7,627 nt of DNA, taken from positions 1-7,627 of the forward strand of contig JAPLHJ010000221.1 in NCBI GenBank assembly GCA_026389675.1. Direction: 5' to 3'. The stretch comes from Chloroflexota bacterium (GTDB lineage Bacteria > Chloroflexota > Dehalococcoidia > GIF9 > UBA5629). How positions within the stretch are numbered: position 1 is the stretch's first letter; the number at the start of each line of letters is the position of its first letter. The translations under genes were made by a program, and so were the position numbers. Below the pieces are notes generated by a model. It saw nothing but the letters and a program-made list of their open reading frames with translations. It made no database searches and was not told the origin of the DNA. This document shows, piece after piece, positions 1 to 7,425 of the stretch.

Positions 1-3000
1 GTGATGTAGGTTACCTTGTACTGGATAGCGGCCTTGCGGATATAGGAGTCGTCATACAAGCTCAGTTTGCCGCTGGGGGTATTGATGACAAGGTTGATTT
101 CGCCGTTCTTAATGGCGTCGACGATATTAGGCCGGCCCTCATGCTGTTTATTGATGATATCCGATTTAATCCCGTTTTGGGCCAGGAATTCATGGGTACC
201 CCGGGTTGCCCTGATACTGAAACCAAGATTCTGGAATTGTGTGGCTACGTCAAGCGAAATCGGCATCTCTTTACTGAATAAACTCAGCAGGACGGTGCCT
301 CGTTCCGGGAGGCGTTGCCTGGCCGCTTCCTGTGCCTTGTAAAAAGCCATCCCGAAGGAATCAGCCATACCTAATACTTCACCCGTCGAGCGCATTTCCG
401 GCCCCAGGACAGGGTCAACTTCAGGGAACATATTGAAGGGGAACACGGCTTCTTTTACACCGTAATGGGGTATAGACCGCTGTGACAGCTTGAGATCGCG
501 CAATTTCTTGCCCATAATCAACTGCGTGGCTATGCGGGCCATTGAGACATTGCACACCTTTGACACAAGTGGTACGGTGCGCGATGCCCGCGGATTGGCT
601 TCGAGCACGTAGACCACGTCTTTGGCGATAGCATATTGCATATTCATCAGGCCTACAACGTTCAGTTCCCGGGCTATCCTACTGGTATACTCGTTGATCG
701 TTTTAATGTGCTTATCCTGTATGGTTAAAGGCGGAATAATGCAGGATGAGTCCCCTGAATGAATCCCCGCGAGTTCGATATGCTCCATTATGGCCGGCAC
801 AAAAGCGTCTGTGCCGTCAGCGATCGCGTCAGCTTCGGCCTCGATAGCGTTTTCCAGGAATTTGTCGATAAGAATGGGACGGTCAGGGGTAACGCCGGCC
901 GCTGCGTCTACATACTCGCGCAGCGTGTCCTCATCGTAGACCACCTGCATGCCCCTGCCTCCCAGGACGTATGACGGCCTCACCATCAGTGGATAGCCTA
1001 TCTTCCCGGCTACCTGCAGGGCCTCTTCGATATTTATGGCCATTCCGGACGCCGGCATAGGTATATTCATCTTAATCATCATATCGCGGAACCTGCCCCT
1101 GTCTTCGGCCAGGTCGATTGTCTCAGGGGAAGTGCCCAGTATTTTTACGCCGGATTTGTACAACTCAGCGGCGATGTTAAGGGGGGTCTGCCCGCCGAAC
1201 TGTACAATGACACCCTCCGGTTTTTCTTTATCATAGATGCTCAACACATCCTCAACGGTGAGGGGTTCAAAATACAGTTTATCAGACGTGTCGTAATCGG
1301 TAGATACGGTTTCAGGATTGCAGTTCACCACAATCGTTTCGTATCCTTCGTCACGCAGGGTGAAGGCGGCGTGGACGCAGCAATAATCGAATTCTATGCC
1401 CTGGCCGATACGGTTGGGGCCCCCGCCCAATACCATGACTTTTTTTCGACTGCTGCTGATGGTTTTATCCGGCGCGTTATAAGTTGAAAAGTAGTACGCC
1501 GCGTTTTCCACGCCGCTGACCGGTACAGGCTCCCAGGACTCTTTCATGCCCAGGGATAACCGCTTTTGCCGGATATCGCTCTCCGTTACACCCACTAATT
1601 GCGAGAGATATTTATCTGAGAAACCGTCCCGCTTGGCCTTTTTCAGCAGCTCATCCGGCAATGATTTATTCTTGAAAACAAGTATCTCTTCCTCGAGTTC
1701 AACGAGCTCCTTCATCTGCTGGATGAACCATGGTTTGATAAACGTGATTTCATAGAGTGTTTGCACTTCGGCGCCTTTGCGCAGAGCCTCGTACATTACG
1801 AATTGGCGCTCGCTTGAGGGTTCCCTCAGCATTGCCATAAGTTCGTCAAGTGGCTTTGTATTAAAATCTCTGGCGAAACCGAGTCCGAAGCGGCCGGTTT
1901 CAAGTGAACGGATCGATTTTTGCAGCGCTTCTTTATAGTTCTTACCTATGCTCATAACTTCGCCGACCGCGCGCATCTGTGTGCCGAGTTTGTCTTCGGC
2001 ATCCTTGAATTTCTCAAATGCCCAGCGGGCGAATTTTACCACCACGTACTCTCCCGATGGCGTATATTTTTCCAGGGTGCCGTCGCGCCAATAAGGGATT
2101 TCATCCATGGTTAAACCGGCTGCGAGTTTAGAGGAGATCAGTGCAATGGGGAAGCCCGTTGCCTTGGATGCCAGGGCCGATGACCGGGACGTCCTCGGGT
2201 TGATCTCAATCACCACCACCCGGCCTGTCTTAGGTTCGTGGGCAAATTGTATGTTGGTACCGCCGATCACGCGTATTGCCTCGACTATTTTGTATGAGTA
2301 ATCCTGCAGCCGTTTCTGAAGCCCGGCGTCGATCGTCAGCATGGGAGCCACGCAAAAGGAATCACCGGTATGTACACCCATAGCGTCAATATTTTCGATA
2401 AAGCAGACCGTGATCATCTGGTTCTTTGCGTCACGTACAACTTCAAGCTCGAGTTCCTCCCAGCCGAGTACCGACTCTTCGATGAGTACCTGCCCGATAA
2501 GACTGGCTGCAATGCCCCTTCCAGCGATCGTCCGCAGTTCCTCTACGTTATAGACCAGTCCTCCGCCCGTCCCTCCCATCGTATAGGCAGGCCTGACAAC
2601 GACGGGGTAGCCAAGCTCGGAGGCAACACGTTCGGCCTCCTCTATGGAGTAGACAGCTTCGCTTTTGGGCATGTCTATTCCTAAACGGTTCATGGTTTCC
2701 TTAAAGGCTATCCTGTCTTCCCCGCTGCGGATAGCGTCCACGTCGACCCCTATTACCTCGACGCCGTATTTATCAAGGATGCCCTCTTTGGCCAGTTCAG
2801 AGCTTAAATTAAGCCCGGATTGCCCGCCCAGATTGGGCAGCAGGGCATCCGGCCGTTCCTTTTCGATTATCTTGGCCATCATTTCTACAGTCAGCGGTTC
2901 CAGGTAGGTGATATGTGCCATGCCGGGATCAGTCATGATTGTGGCCGGGTTGGAGTTGACCAGAACGATCTCATAGCCAAGGCCTTTGAGGGCTTTGCAT

Positions 3001-3098
3001 GCCTGCGTGCCGGAATAATCAAATTAGAAGGCTTGCCCGATGATAATCGGGCCTGATCCAATTATCATGATTTTCTTGATGTCGTTTCTTTTAGGCAA
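1..3098 (-). pseudogene. carB: carB2: second, divergent carbamoyl-phosphate synthetase large subunit, with in-frame stop at codon 25; 3' end beyond window
   Basis: Read from a TTG start at 3098, this frame gives a CarB N-terminus (MPKRNDIKKIMIIGSGP) but meets TAA at codon 25 (3026-3024). It is then open for 1007 codons to the left edge, 1032 codons in all, against about 1,070 for the family, so roughly 40 C-terminal residues lie outside. CarB makes carbamoyl phosphate from bicarbonate, ammonia from CarA, and two ATP. Both ATP-grasp halves are visible: MGGTGGG at 174-180 with metal ligands E298, N300 and R302, then GGGPNRIGQG at 558-567 with E833, N835 and R837. The C-terminal allosteric (MGS-like) domain keeps ATRGT and K984-x-HEGRP. 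The inter-domain segment YTPSGEY/VVVKFARW (345-359) replaces the usual FEPxxDYxVxKIPR, which marks a subfamily different from carB1. The first in-frame ATG after the stop (2936, residue 55) has no visible ribosome binding site and would drop the GPIIIGQ and NSNPAT motifs. The CarB identity is certain; whether the gene is dead, recoded or miscalled is open. Confidence 0.85.
3024..3026 (-). other. Premature in-frame TAA in carB2 (codon 25)
   Basis: The reading is GQA-F-stop-FDYSGTQA. The upstream carB1 has GQA-A-E-FDYAGTQA, and E. coli CarB has GQA-C-E-FDYSG, so TAA sits exactly at the conserved glutamate (GAA expected, a single G-to-T change). The flanking codons on both sides remain in frame, so this is a nonsense change, not a frameshift. 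Confidence 0.9.
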
Positions 3099-3104
3099 AG
3101 CATT

Positions 3105-3110
3105 CCTCCC
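3105..3110 (-). promoter_or_regulatory. Ribosome binding site of carB2 (GGGAGG)
   Basis: GGGAGG lies 6 bases upstream of the TTG at 3098-3096. This site decides the start. The frame is closed by TAA at 3119-3117, no ATG occurs before residue 11, and the TTG start gives MPKR-DIK-, the standard CarB opening also seen in E. coli. A nearby ATG (at 3103-3101) is out of frame. Confidence 0.75.
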
Positions 3111-3121
3111 TGTAACTTATA

Positions 3122-3319
3122 TCAGCTCAGGTATTCACTAACCGGTTTGACGTTGTACAACCCCTTTCCTTTGGTTAGCGCCTTGAGAGCTGCCCTGGCG
3201 GTATCCAACGATGTAAAGCACGGGACGCGCCTTTCCACCGCGGCGCGGCGGATGTGGAATCCGTCCTGTAGCGCGATCCGCCCGCCGGTTATCGTATTCA
3301 CAATTCCCACCAGGGAGCC
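3122..3319 (-). pseudogene. carB: Out-of-frame C-terminal remnant of carB1 (allosteric MGS-like domain)
   Basis: About 65 codons starting near GGC at 3319-3317 read GSLVGIVNTITGGR, then HIRRAAVERRVPCFTSLDTA, and end in SEYLS-TGA at 3122. This matches the last 65 or so residues of CarB (E. coli: EYTYIINTTSGRR, then VIRRSAL). It is in a different frame from the carB1 body, which ends at 3298. No plausible independent start or function is seen: a GTG at 3310 could open a frame, but the peptide is only the second half of a domain. It is the distal end of carB1, separated from it by the out-of-frame deletion at about 3317-3321. Conservation of this tail suggests the lesion is recent or an assembly error. 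Confidence 0.85.
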
Positions 3320-6300
3320 TTTTGGATAAATGCCCCGGTGCCTTCCGTGGCATATAATTGGTATCCTAATGACGAGAAGCCTTTTATTATGGGTAGCGCC
3401 TCTTTTTTATTTTTGTCAGCGATGCTAAAAAGCAACCCGCCTCCAGGCGGAAGAATGAGACCCGCTGCCATCAGTGCTTTAACCATGGCCCCTTCGAAAT
3501 TGTGGTCGATGCCCATAACCTCTCCCGTCGATTTCATCTCCGGGCCAAGATACGTATCCACACCTACCAGCTTTGACATTGAGAATACCGGCGCTTTGAT
3601 GCCCACCAGTCTCTGTTTTCTAAAAAGACCGGTTCTGTATCCCTGCTCCTGTAAACTCATTCCCAGCATAACCTTGGTAGCTATGCGTACCATGGGGATG
3701 CCCGTAACCTTGGAGATAAAAGGGATAGTCCTGCTGGCACGCGGATTAACTTCAATCACGTAGACAGATGATTCAGAGTTATTTTCGCCCGGCATGATAA
3801 CGAATTGTACGTTCATTAATCCTCTGACCCGCAGGCCTAAAGCCATCCTGATAGTATAATCTACCAGGGTATCCACTTCCCTCGCCGATAAATTGAGGCC
3901 GGGGTAAACAGCTATCGAATCACCGCTGTGCACCCCTGCCCTTTCGATATGCTCCATAACCCCCGGTATCAGCACGTCGACTCCATCGCAGATGGCATCA
4001 ACCTCCACTTCTTTGCCCTCGAAGTATTTGTCGATCAATATCGGGCGACCACTGCCGAGATCCAGGGCCCGTAGCATATACTTGGATAATTCCTCATCGT
4101 TGTTGACAATTTCCATGGCCTGGCCGCCCAGCACATAACTCGGCCTGACCAACACCGGGTATTTCAATGTAGCGGCGGTGCTCACCGCTTCTTTCAGGGA
4201 GGTAACCCCGGCGCCGGGCGGTTGCGGTATGCCCAGCCCGTTTAAAAAACTTTCAAATCTCCGGCGGTCTTCTGCGACATCGATTGCTTCGGCGCTAGAA
4301 CCGATAATGGGGAAACCATGTGAGGCCAGCGGTTCCGCAAGGTTAACGGCTGTTTGGCCACCGAATTGAACGATTGACGGGCAGCTTATATACCGCTGGT
4401 CAAGGAAGGATTCATTCTCAATAATATTACGCACGCTTTCATCGTCGAGCGCCTCAAAGTAGAGCCGGTCGCTGGTATCGAAATCGGTTGATACGGTTTC
4501 CGGGTTAGAGTTAATCATAATGCTTTTGTAACCGGCCTCCTGCAAGGCCCAGGCGGAGTGAACGCTGCAATAATCGAACTCTATACCCTGGCCGATGCGG
4601 ATGGGCCCGCTGCCAATGACCAGCGCCTTGTTACCCGTTAACGGCTCAGCTTCGTTTTCTTTTTCGTATGTGCTGTAGAAGTATGGTGTTTCTGCATCGA
4701 ACTCAGCCGCACATGTATCTACCATTTTATATACAGGTTTTATTAACCACTCGTTTCTGATCTGCCTGACTTGCTCGGGCAGGCGGTCGGCCAGCGTGCT
4801 GATCTGCACGTCAGAGAACCCTAAACGTTTGGAATCCCATAAAAGATCGCGGTTGAGAGGTTCCGACAGCAGCCTCCTTTCCATTTCGACGATATTCAAC
4901 GCTTTATGTATAAACCATGGATCGATGCCGGTGAGGGTAGAAATCTCCTCTATCGGCTTGCCGCGCCTCAGCGCTGCCATGATAGCCCACAGCCTCAGAT
5001 CGTTGGGTTCCAGCGGCAGGGAATCGAGATTGCCGTCTTTGCCCCAGTCCTTACCCTCCCAGAGCAGCGATTTATTGCCGAATTCGAGTGAACGGACAGC
5101 CTTCTGCAGGGCCGCCTCAAAGCACCGGTCTATGGCCATGACTTCACCGGTTGCCTTCATCTGGCTGCCGAGCGTCCGGTCGCCGGTGATGAATTTATCG
5201 AAAGGCCAGCGGGGAATCTTTACCACACAATAATCGAGAGCCGGTTCAAAGGCTGCCATGGTTTTACCCGTCACTTTATTTGGTATTTCATCCAACCTCT
5301 TGCCGGCAGCAATCTTGGCCGCCACCCTGGCAATCGGGTAACCGGTGGCTTTGCTTGCCAGGGCGGAGCTGCGGCTGACGCGCGGGTTTACTTCAATGAT
5401 GTAGTACTCGCTTTGACGGACATTAAGCTGGTCGGGCGCCCATCTCCGGGCAACGGTGGGACTCGGGGTCAGGGCGAACTGGATATTGCATCCGCCTTCG
5501 ATGCCCAGTGCCCTGATAATTTTCAAACTGGCCGACCTCAACATCTGGTATTCTTTGTCTGTCAGCGTCTGGCTTGGCGCCACTACAATGCTATCGCCGG
5601 TATGGATGCCCATGGGGTCTATATTCTCCATGTTGCATATAGTGATACAGTTATCTGCCGCATCACGCATAACCTCGTACTCCAATTCCTTCCAGCCGAA
5701 TAAGCACTGTTCCACCAGTACCTGGTGGGTGAGACTGGATGAAAGGCCGTTGGCCGTGATGGTTTTCAATTCATCCAGCGTGCGCGCAACACCGCCACCT
5801 GTTCCGCCCAGGGTAAAGGAGGGGCGGATTATCAAGGGTAATCCGATTTTACCGGCAAATTTAAGAGCCTCATCCACCGAATTGGCGGTAATGCTATCGG
5901 GGATAGGTTCCCCTATATCCTGTATAAGTTTCTTGAAAAGTGAACGCTCCTCAGCATTTTTAATGCTCTCAAGCGGCGTGCCCAGCAGACGGACATCGTA
6001 ACGGTCAAGCACACCTGCGTCAGCCAGTTCTACCGCCAGGTTTAGCCCTGTCTGTCCTCCAAGTGTCGGCAGAAGGCCATCAGGCCGTTCCCGTTCAATA
6101 ATCCGGCTGACCACCTCAACGGTAAGGGGTTCGATATATACGATGTCAGCTATACCCTGGTCGGTCATAATAGTGGCCGGGTTCGAATTTACAAGTATGG
6201 TGAGGATGCCTTCCTCACGCAATGACTTGCAGGCTTGTGTGCCGGCATAATCGAATTCCGCGGCCTGGCCTATGATGATTGGCCCCGATCCGATTACCAG

Positions 6301-6321
6301 TACCCTGGAAGGTTTCGCCAT
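3298..6321 (-). CDS. carB: carB1: carbamoyl-phosphate synthetase large subunit, C-terminus truncated by frameshifting deletion
   Basis: This gene encodes the synthetase subunit that uses CarA-derived ammonia, bicarbonate and 2 ATP to make carbamoyl phosphate, the first committed intermediate of pyrimidine and arginine synthesis, in the cytosol. The 1007-codon frame carries an N-terminal pre-ATP-grasp fold (GSGPIIIGQAAEFDY, 11-25), a first ATP-grasp domain (LGGTGGG 171-177; E310, N312, R314), and an FEPALDYCVVKIPR segment at 358-371. An oligomerisation region follows, then the second synthetase half (GSGPIRIGQG 570-579; VLGGQAMEIV 730-739; E857, N859, R861). The allosteric domain begins near 950 and breaks after K1001-A1002 in FIQKA; PWWEL-stop is aberrant. 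The missing part resumes out of frame at 3319-3122. An insertion of about 15 residues relative to E. coli lies at 283-306. The ATG start directly abuts the carA stop, implying translational coupling. Both catalytic domains look intact, so the truncated protein may still be active with altered regulation (inference). Confidence 0.95.
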   Translation of the reverse strand: MAKPSRVLVIGSGPIIIGQAAEFDYAGTQACKSLREEGILTILVNSNPATIMTDQGIADIVYIEPLTVEVVSRIIERERPDGLLPTLGGQTGLNLAVELADAGVLDRYDVRLLGTPLESIKNAEERSLFKKLIQDIGEPIPDSITANSVDEALKFAGKIGLPLIIRPSFTLGGTGGGVARTLDELKTITANGLSSSLTHQVLVEQCLFGWKELEYEVMRDAADNCITICNMENIDPMGIHTGDSIVVAPSQTLTDKEYQMLRSASLKIIRALGIEGGCNIQFALTPSPTVARRWAPDQLNVRQSEYYIIEVNPRVSRSSALASKATGYPIARVAAKIAAGKRLDEIPNKVTGKTMAAFEPALDYCVVKIPRWPFDKFITGDRTLGSQMKATGEVMAIDRCFEAALQKAVRSLEFGNKSLLWEGKDWGKDGNLDSLPLEPNDLRLWAIMAALRRGKPIEEISTLTGIDPWFIHKALNIVEMERRLLSEPLNRDLLWDSKRLGFSDVQISTLADRLPEQVRQIRNEWLIKPVYKMVDTCAAEFDAETPYFYSTYEKENEAEPLTGNKALVIGSGPIRIGQGIEFDYCSVHSAWALQEAGYKSIMINSNPETVSTDFDTSDRLYFEALDDESVRNIIENESFLDQRYISCPSIVQFGGQTAVNLAEPLASHGFPIIGSSAEAIDVAEDRRRFESFLNGLGIPQPPGAGVTSLKEAVSTAATLKYPVLVRPSYVLGGQAMEIVNNDEELSKYMLRALDLGSGRPILIDKYFEGKEVEVDAICDGVDVLIPGVMEHIERAGVHSGDSIAVYPGLNLSAREVDTLVDYTIRMALGLRVRGLMNVQFVIMPGENNSESSVYVIEVNPRASRTIPFISKVTGIPMVRIATKVMLGMSLQEQGYRTGLFRKQRLVGIKAPVFSMSKLVGVDTYLGPEMKSTGEVMGIDHNFEGAMVKALMAAGLILPPGGGLLFSIADKNKKEALPIIKGFSSLGYQLYATEGTGAFIQKAPWWEL

Positions 6322-7425
6322 CTAATTGTTCTTCCTTGCCTTTACAATATCGAGGAACTGCTGAAAAAGGTAAACGTTATCCTGCGGGCCCGGCGACCCC
6401 TCCGAATGATATTGAATGGATATGAGCGGCAGCTCCCTGTGCCTGAGCCCTTCTACCGTCCCGTCATTCAAATTAAGATGGCTTGGCTCCAGTCCGCCTT
6501 TCAAAGTCTCTAACGCTATGGCATATCCATGGTTTTGCGTTGTTATATAGATACGCCCGCTGGCCAGGTCACGGACGGGATGATTGCCGCCGCGGTGCCC
6601 GAACTTCAGTTTGAATGTATCTGCGCCGAGCGCCCGGCCAATGAGCTGGTGACCCAGGCAGATACCCATCATGGGGACACGGCCGAGCAGCGCTTTGATA
6701 TTATCGATAATATCGGCGAGCAAGGCAGGGTCGCCCGGGCCCGGGGACAGCACGACTCCATCCGGTTGGAGGCGCATGATTTCTTGCGCAGAATAGGCGC
6801 ACGGTACAACGGTAACCGAGCATCCCAGTCCGCTGAGGATCCGAGCTATGTTATAGCGCAGGCCCATATCCAATACCACCAGGCGCAGGCCCGGCGGTGC
6901 TTGATTTGATTGCTGCCAGGCGAAGGTTTTGGGCGTGGAAACCTCTCTGACAAAATCGGTGACTCCATACAGGGGGATCTTTTTCAGTTCAGACATCGAT
7001 TCGGCTACCGTAAGGTCCGTGGACATGATCCCCATCATCACGCCCAGCGAACGTATATGCCTGGTCAGGCTTCGCGTATCTATGCCGCTCAGCCCGGGTA
7101 TACGGTTATCTTTCAGATACGAGTCCAGCGTTTTCGATTTTTGCCAGTGGCTGGGCATGGGGCAATATTCCCTGACCACAAAGCCCCTGACCTGGATTTT
7201 ATTAGACTCGATATCCTCCTCGTTTATGCCATAGTTGCCTATCAGCGGATAAGTGGGTATGACTATCTGCCCGGCAAAGGAAGGGTCCGTTAACATCTCC
7301 TGGTAACCTGTCATGCTGGTAATGAAAACGATCTCCCCCGACCCTGTAGCCGGGGCTCCAAAGGAGATGCCCTCATAGAATGTGCCGTCCTCTAAAACCA
7401 GCACGCCTTTTTTGCCTGGTGTCAT
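6322..7425 (-). CDS. carA: carA: carbamoyl-phosphate synthetase small (glutamine amidotransferase) subunit
   Basis: CarA hydrolyses glutamine and passes ammonia through a tunnel to CarB. At 367 residues it is close to the family norm (about 360-390). The N-terminal CarA-specific domain (about 1-150) shows GTFYEG, MTGYQEMLTDPSFAGQI (38-54), TYPLIGNYG (58-66) and SGIDTRSLTRHIR (113-125). The C-terminal class I glutamine amidotransferase domain (about 180-360) shows LSPGPGDP (226-233) and the nucleophile elbow GICLGHQ with Cys256, followed by FGHRGGNHPV and TQNHGYAI. The catalytic His340 and Glu342 lie in QYHSEGSPGPQD, a variant of the usual QYHPEASPGPHD that keeps both catalytic residues. The ATG start overlaps the pyrC stop (ATGA) and has a modest AGGA site 8 bases upstream. 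It is followed without a gap by carB1. The single CarA presumably serves whichever CarB is functional. Confidence 0.97.
   Translation of the reverse strand: MTPGKKGVLVLEDGTFYEGISFGAPATGSGEIVFITSMTGYQEMLTDPSFAGQIVIPTYPLIGNYGINEEDIESNKIQVRGFVVREYCPMPSHWQKSKTLDSYLKDNRIPGLSGIDTRSLTRHIRSLGVMMGIMSTDLTVAESMSELKKIPLYGVTDFVREVSTPKTFAWQQSNQAPPGLRLVVLDMGLRYNIARILSGLGCSVTVVPCAYSAQEIMRLQPDGVVLSPGPGDPALLADIIDNIKALLGRVPMMGICLGHQLIGRALGADTFKLKFGHRGGNHPVRDLASGRIYITTQNHGYAIALETLKGGLEPSHLNLNDGTVEGLRHRELPLISIQYHSEGSPGPQDNVYLFQQFLDIVKARKNN
6331..6337 (-). promoter_or_regulatory. Ribosome binding site of carB1 (AAGGAAG), inside the carA 3' end
   Basis: AAGGAAG lies 9 bases upstream of the carB1 ATG (6321-6319) and within the last codons of carA. 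The carA TAG (6324-6322) directly precedes this ATG with no spacer, so ribosomes ending on carA could feed carB1 and balance the two subunits. Confidence 0.65.

Noticed and set aside
3099..3121. Terminator or promoter between carB1 and carB2
   Set aside because: The 23-base gap holds only the ribosome binding site. There is no stem followed by a T-run and no -35/-10 pair.
3305..3316. Small inverted repeat TCCC-ACCA-GGGA at the carB1 deletion junction
   Set aside because: A 4-base stem is expected by chance in a window this size and gives no real support for a deletion mechanism.
3298..3330. Programmed ribosomal frameshift in carB1 instead of a lesion
   Set aside because: A frameshift alone would not restore the 23 missing residues present in carB2 and in E. 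coli CarB, and no slippery heptamer is visible at the junction.
3138..3353. 71-codon minus-strand open frame across the carB1 break
   Set aside because: It is the third frame over the allosteric domain, arginine- and proline-rich without homology. The true remnant is in the frame ending at 3122.
3338..3763. 141-codon plus-strand open frame
   Set aside because: It is antisense to the conserved carB1 C-terminal region and shows no domain, so it is a shadow frame. The same holds for the plus-strand frame at 4796-5233.
5456..6001. 181-codon open frame on the plus strand
   Set aside because: It is antisense to the first ATP-grasp domain of carB1. The translation shows no recognisable domain and is explained by the codon usage of the opposite strand.
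6529..7293. Two plus-strand open frames of about 126 codons, end to end
   Set aside because: Both lie antisense to carA, which is clearly real. They have no family resemblance and no convincing start context.
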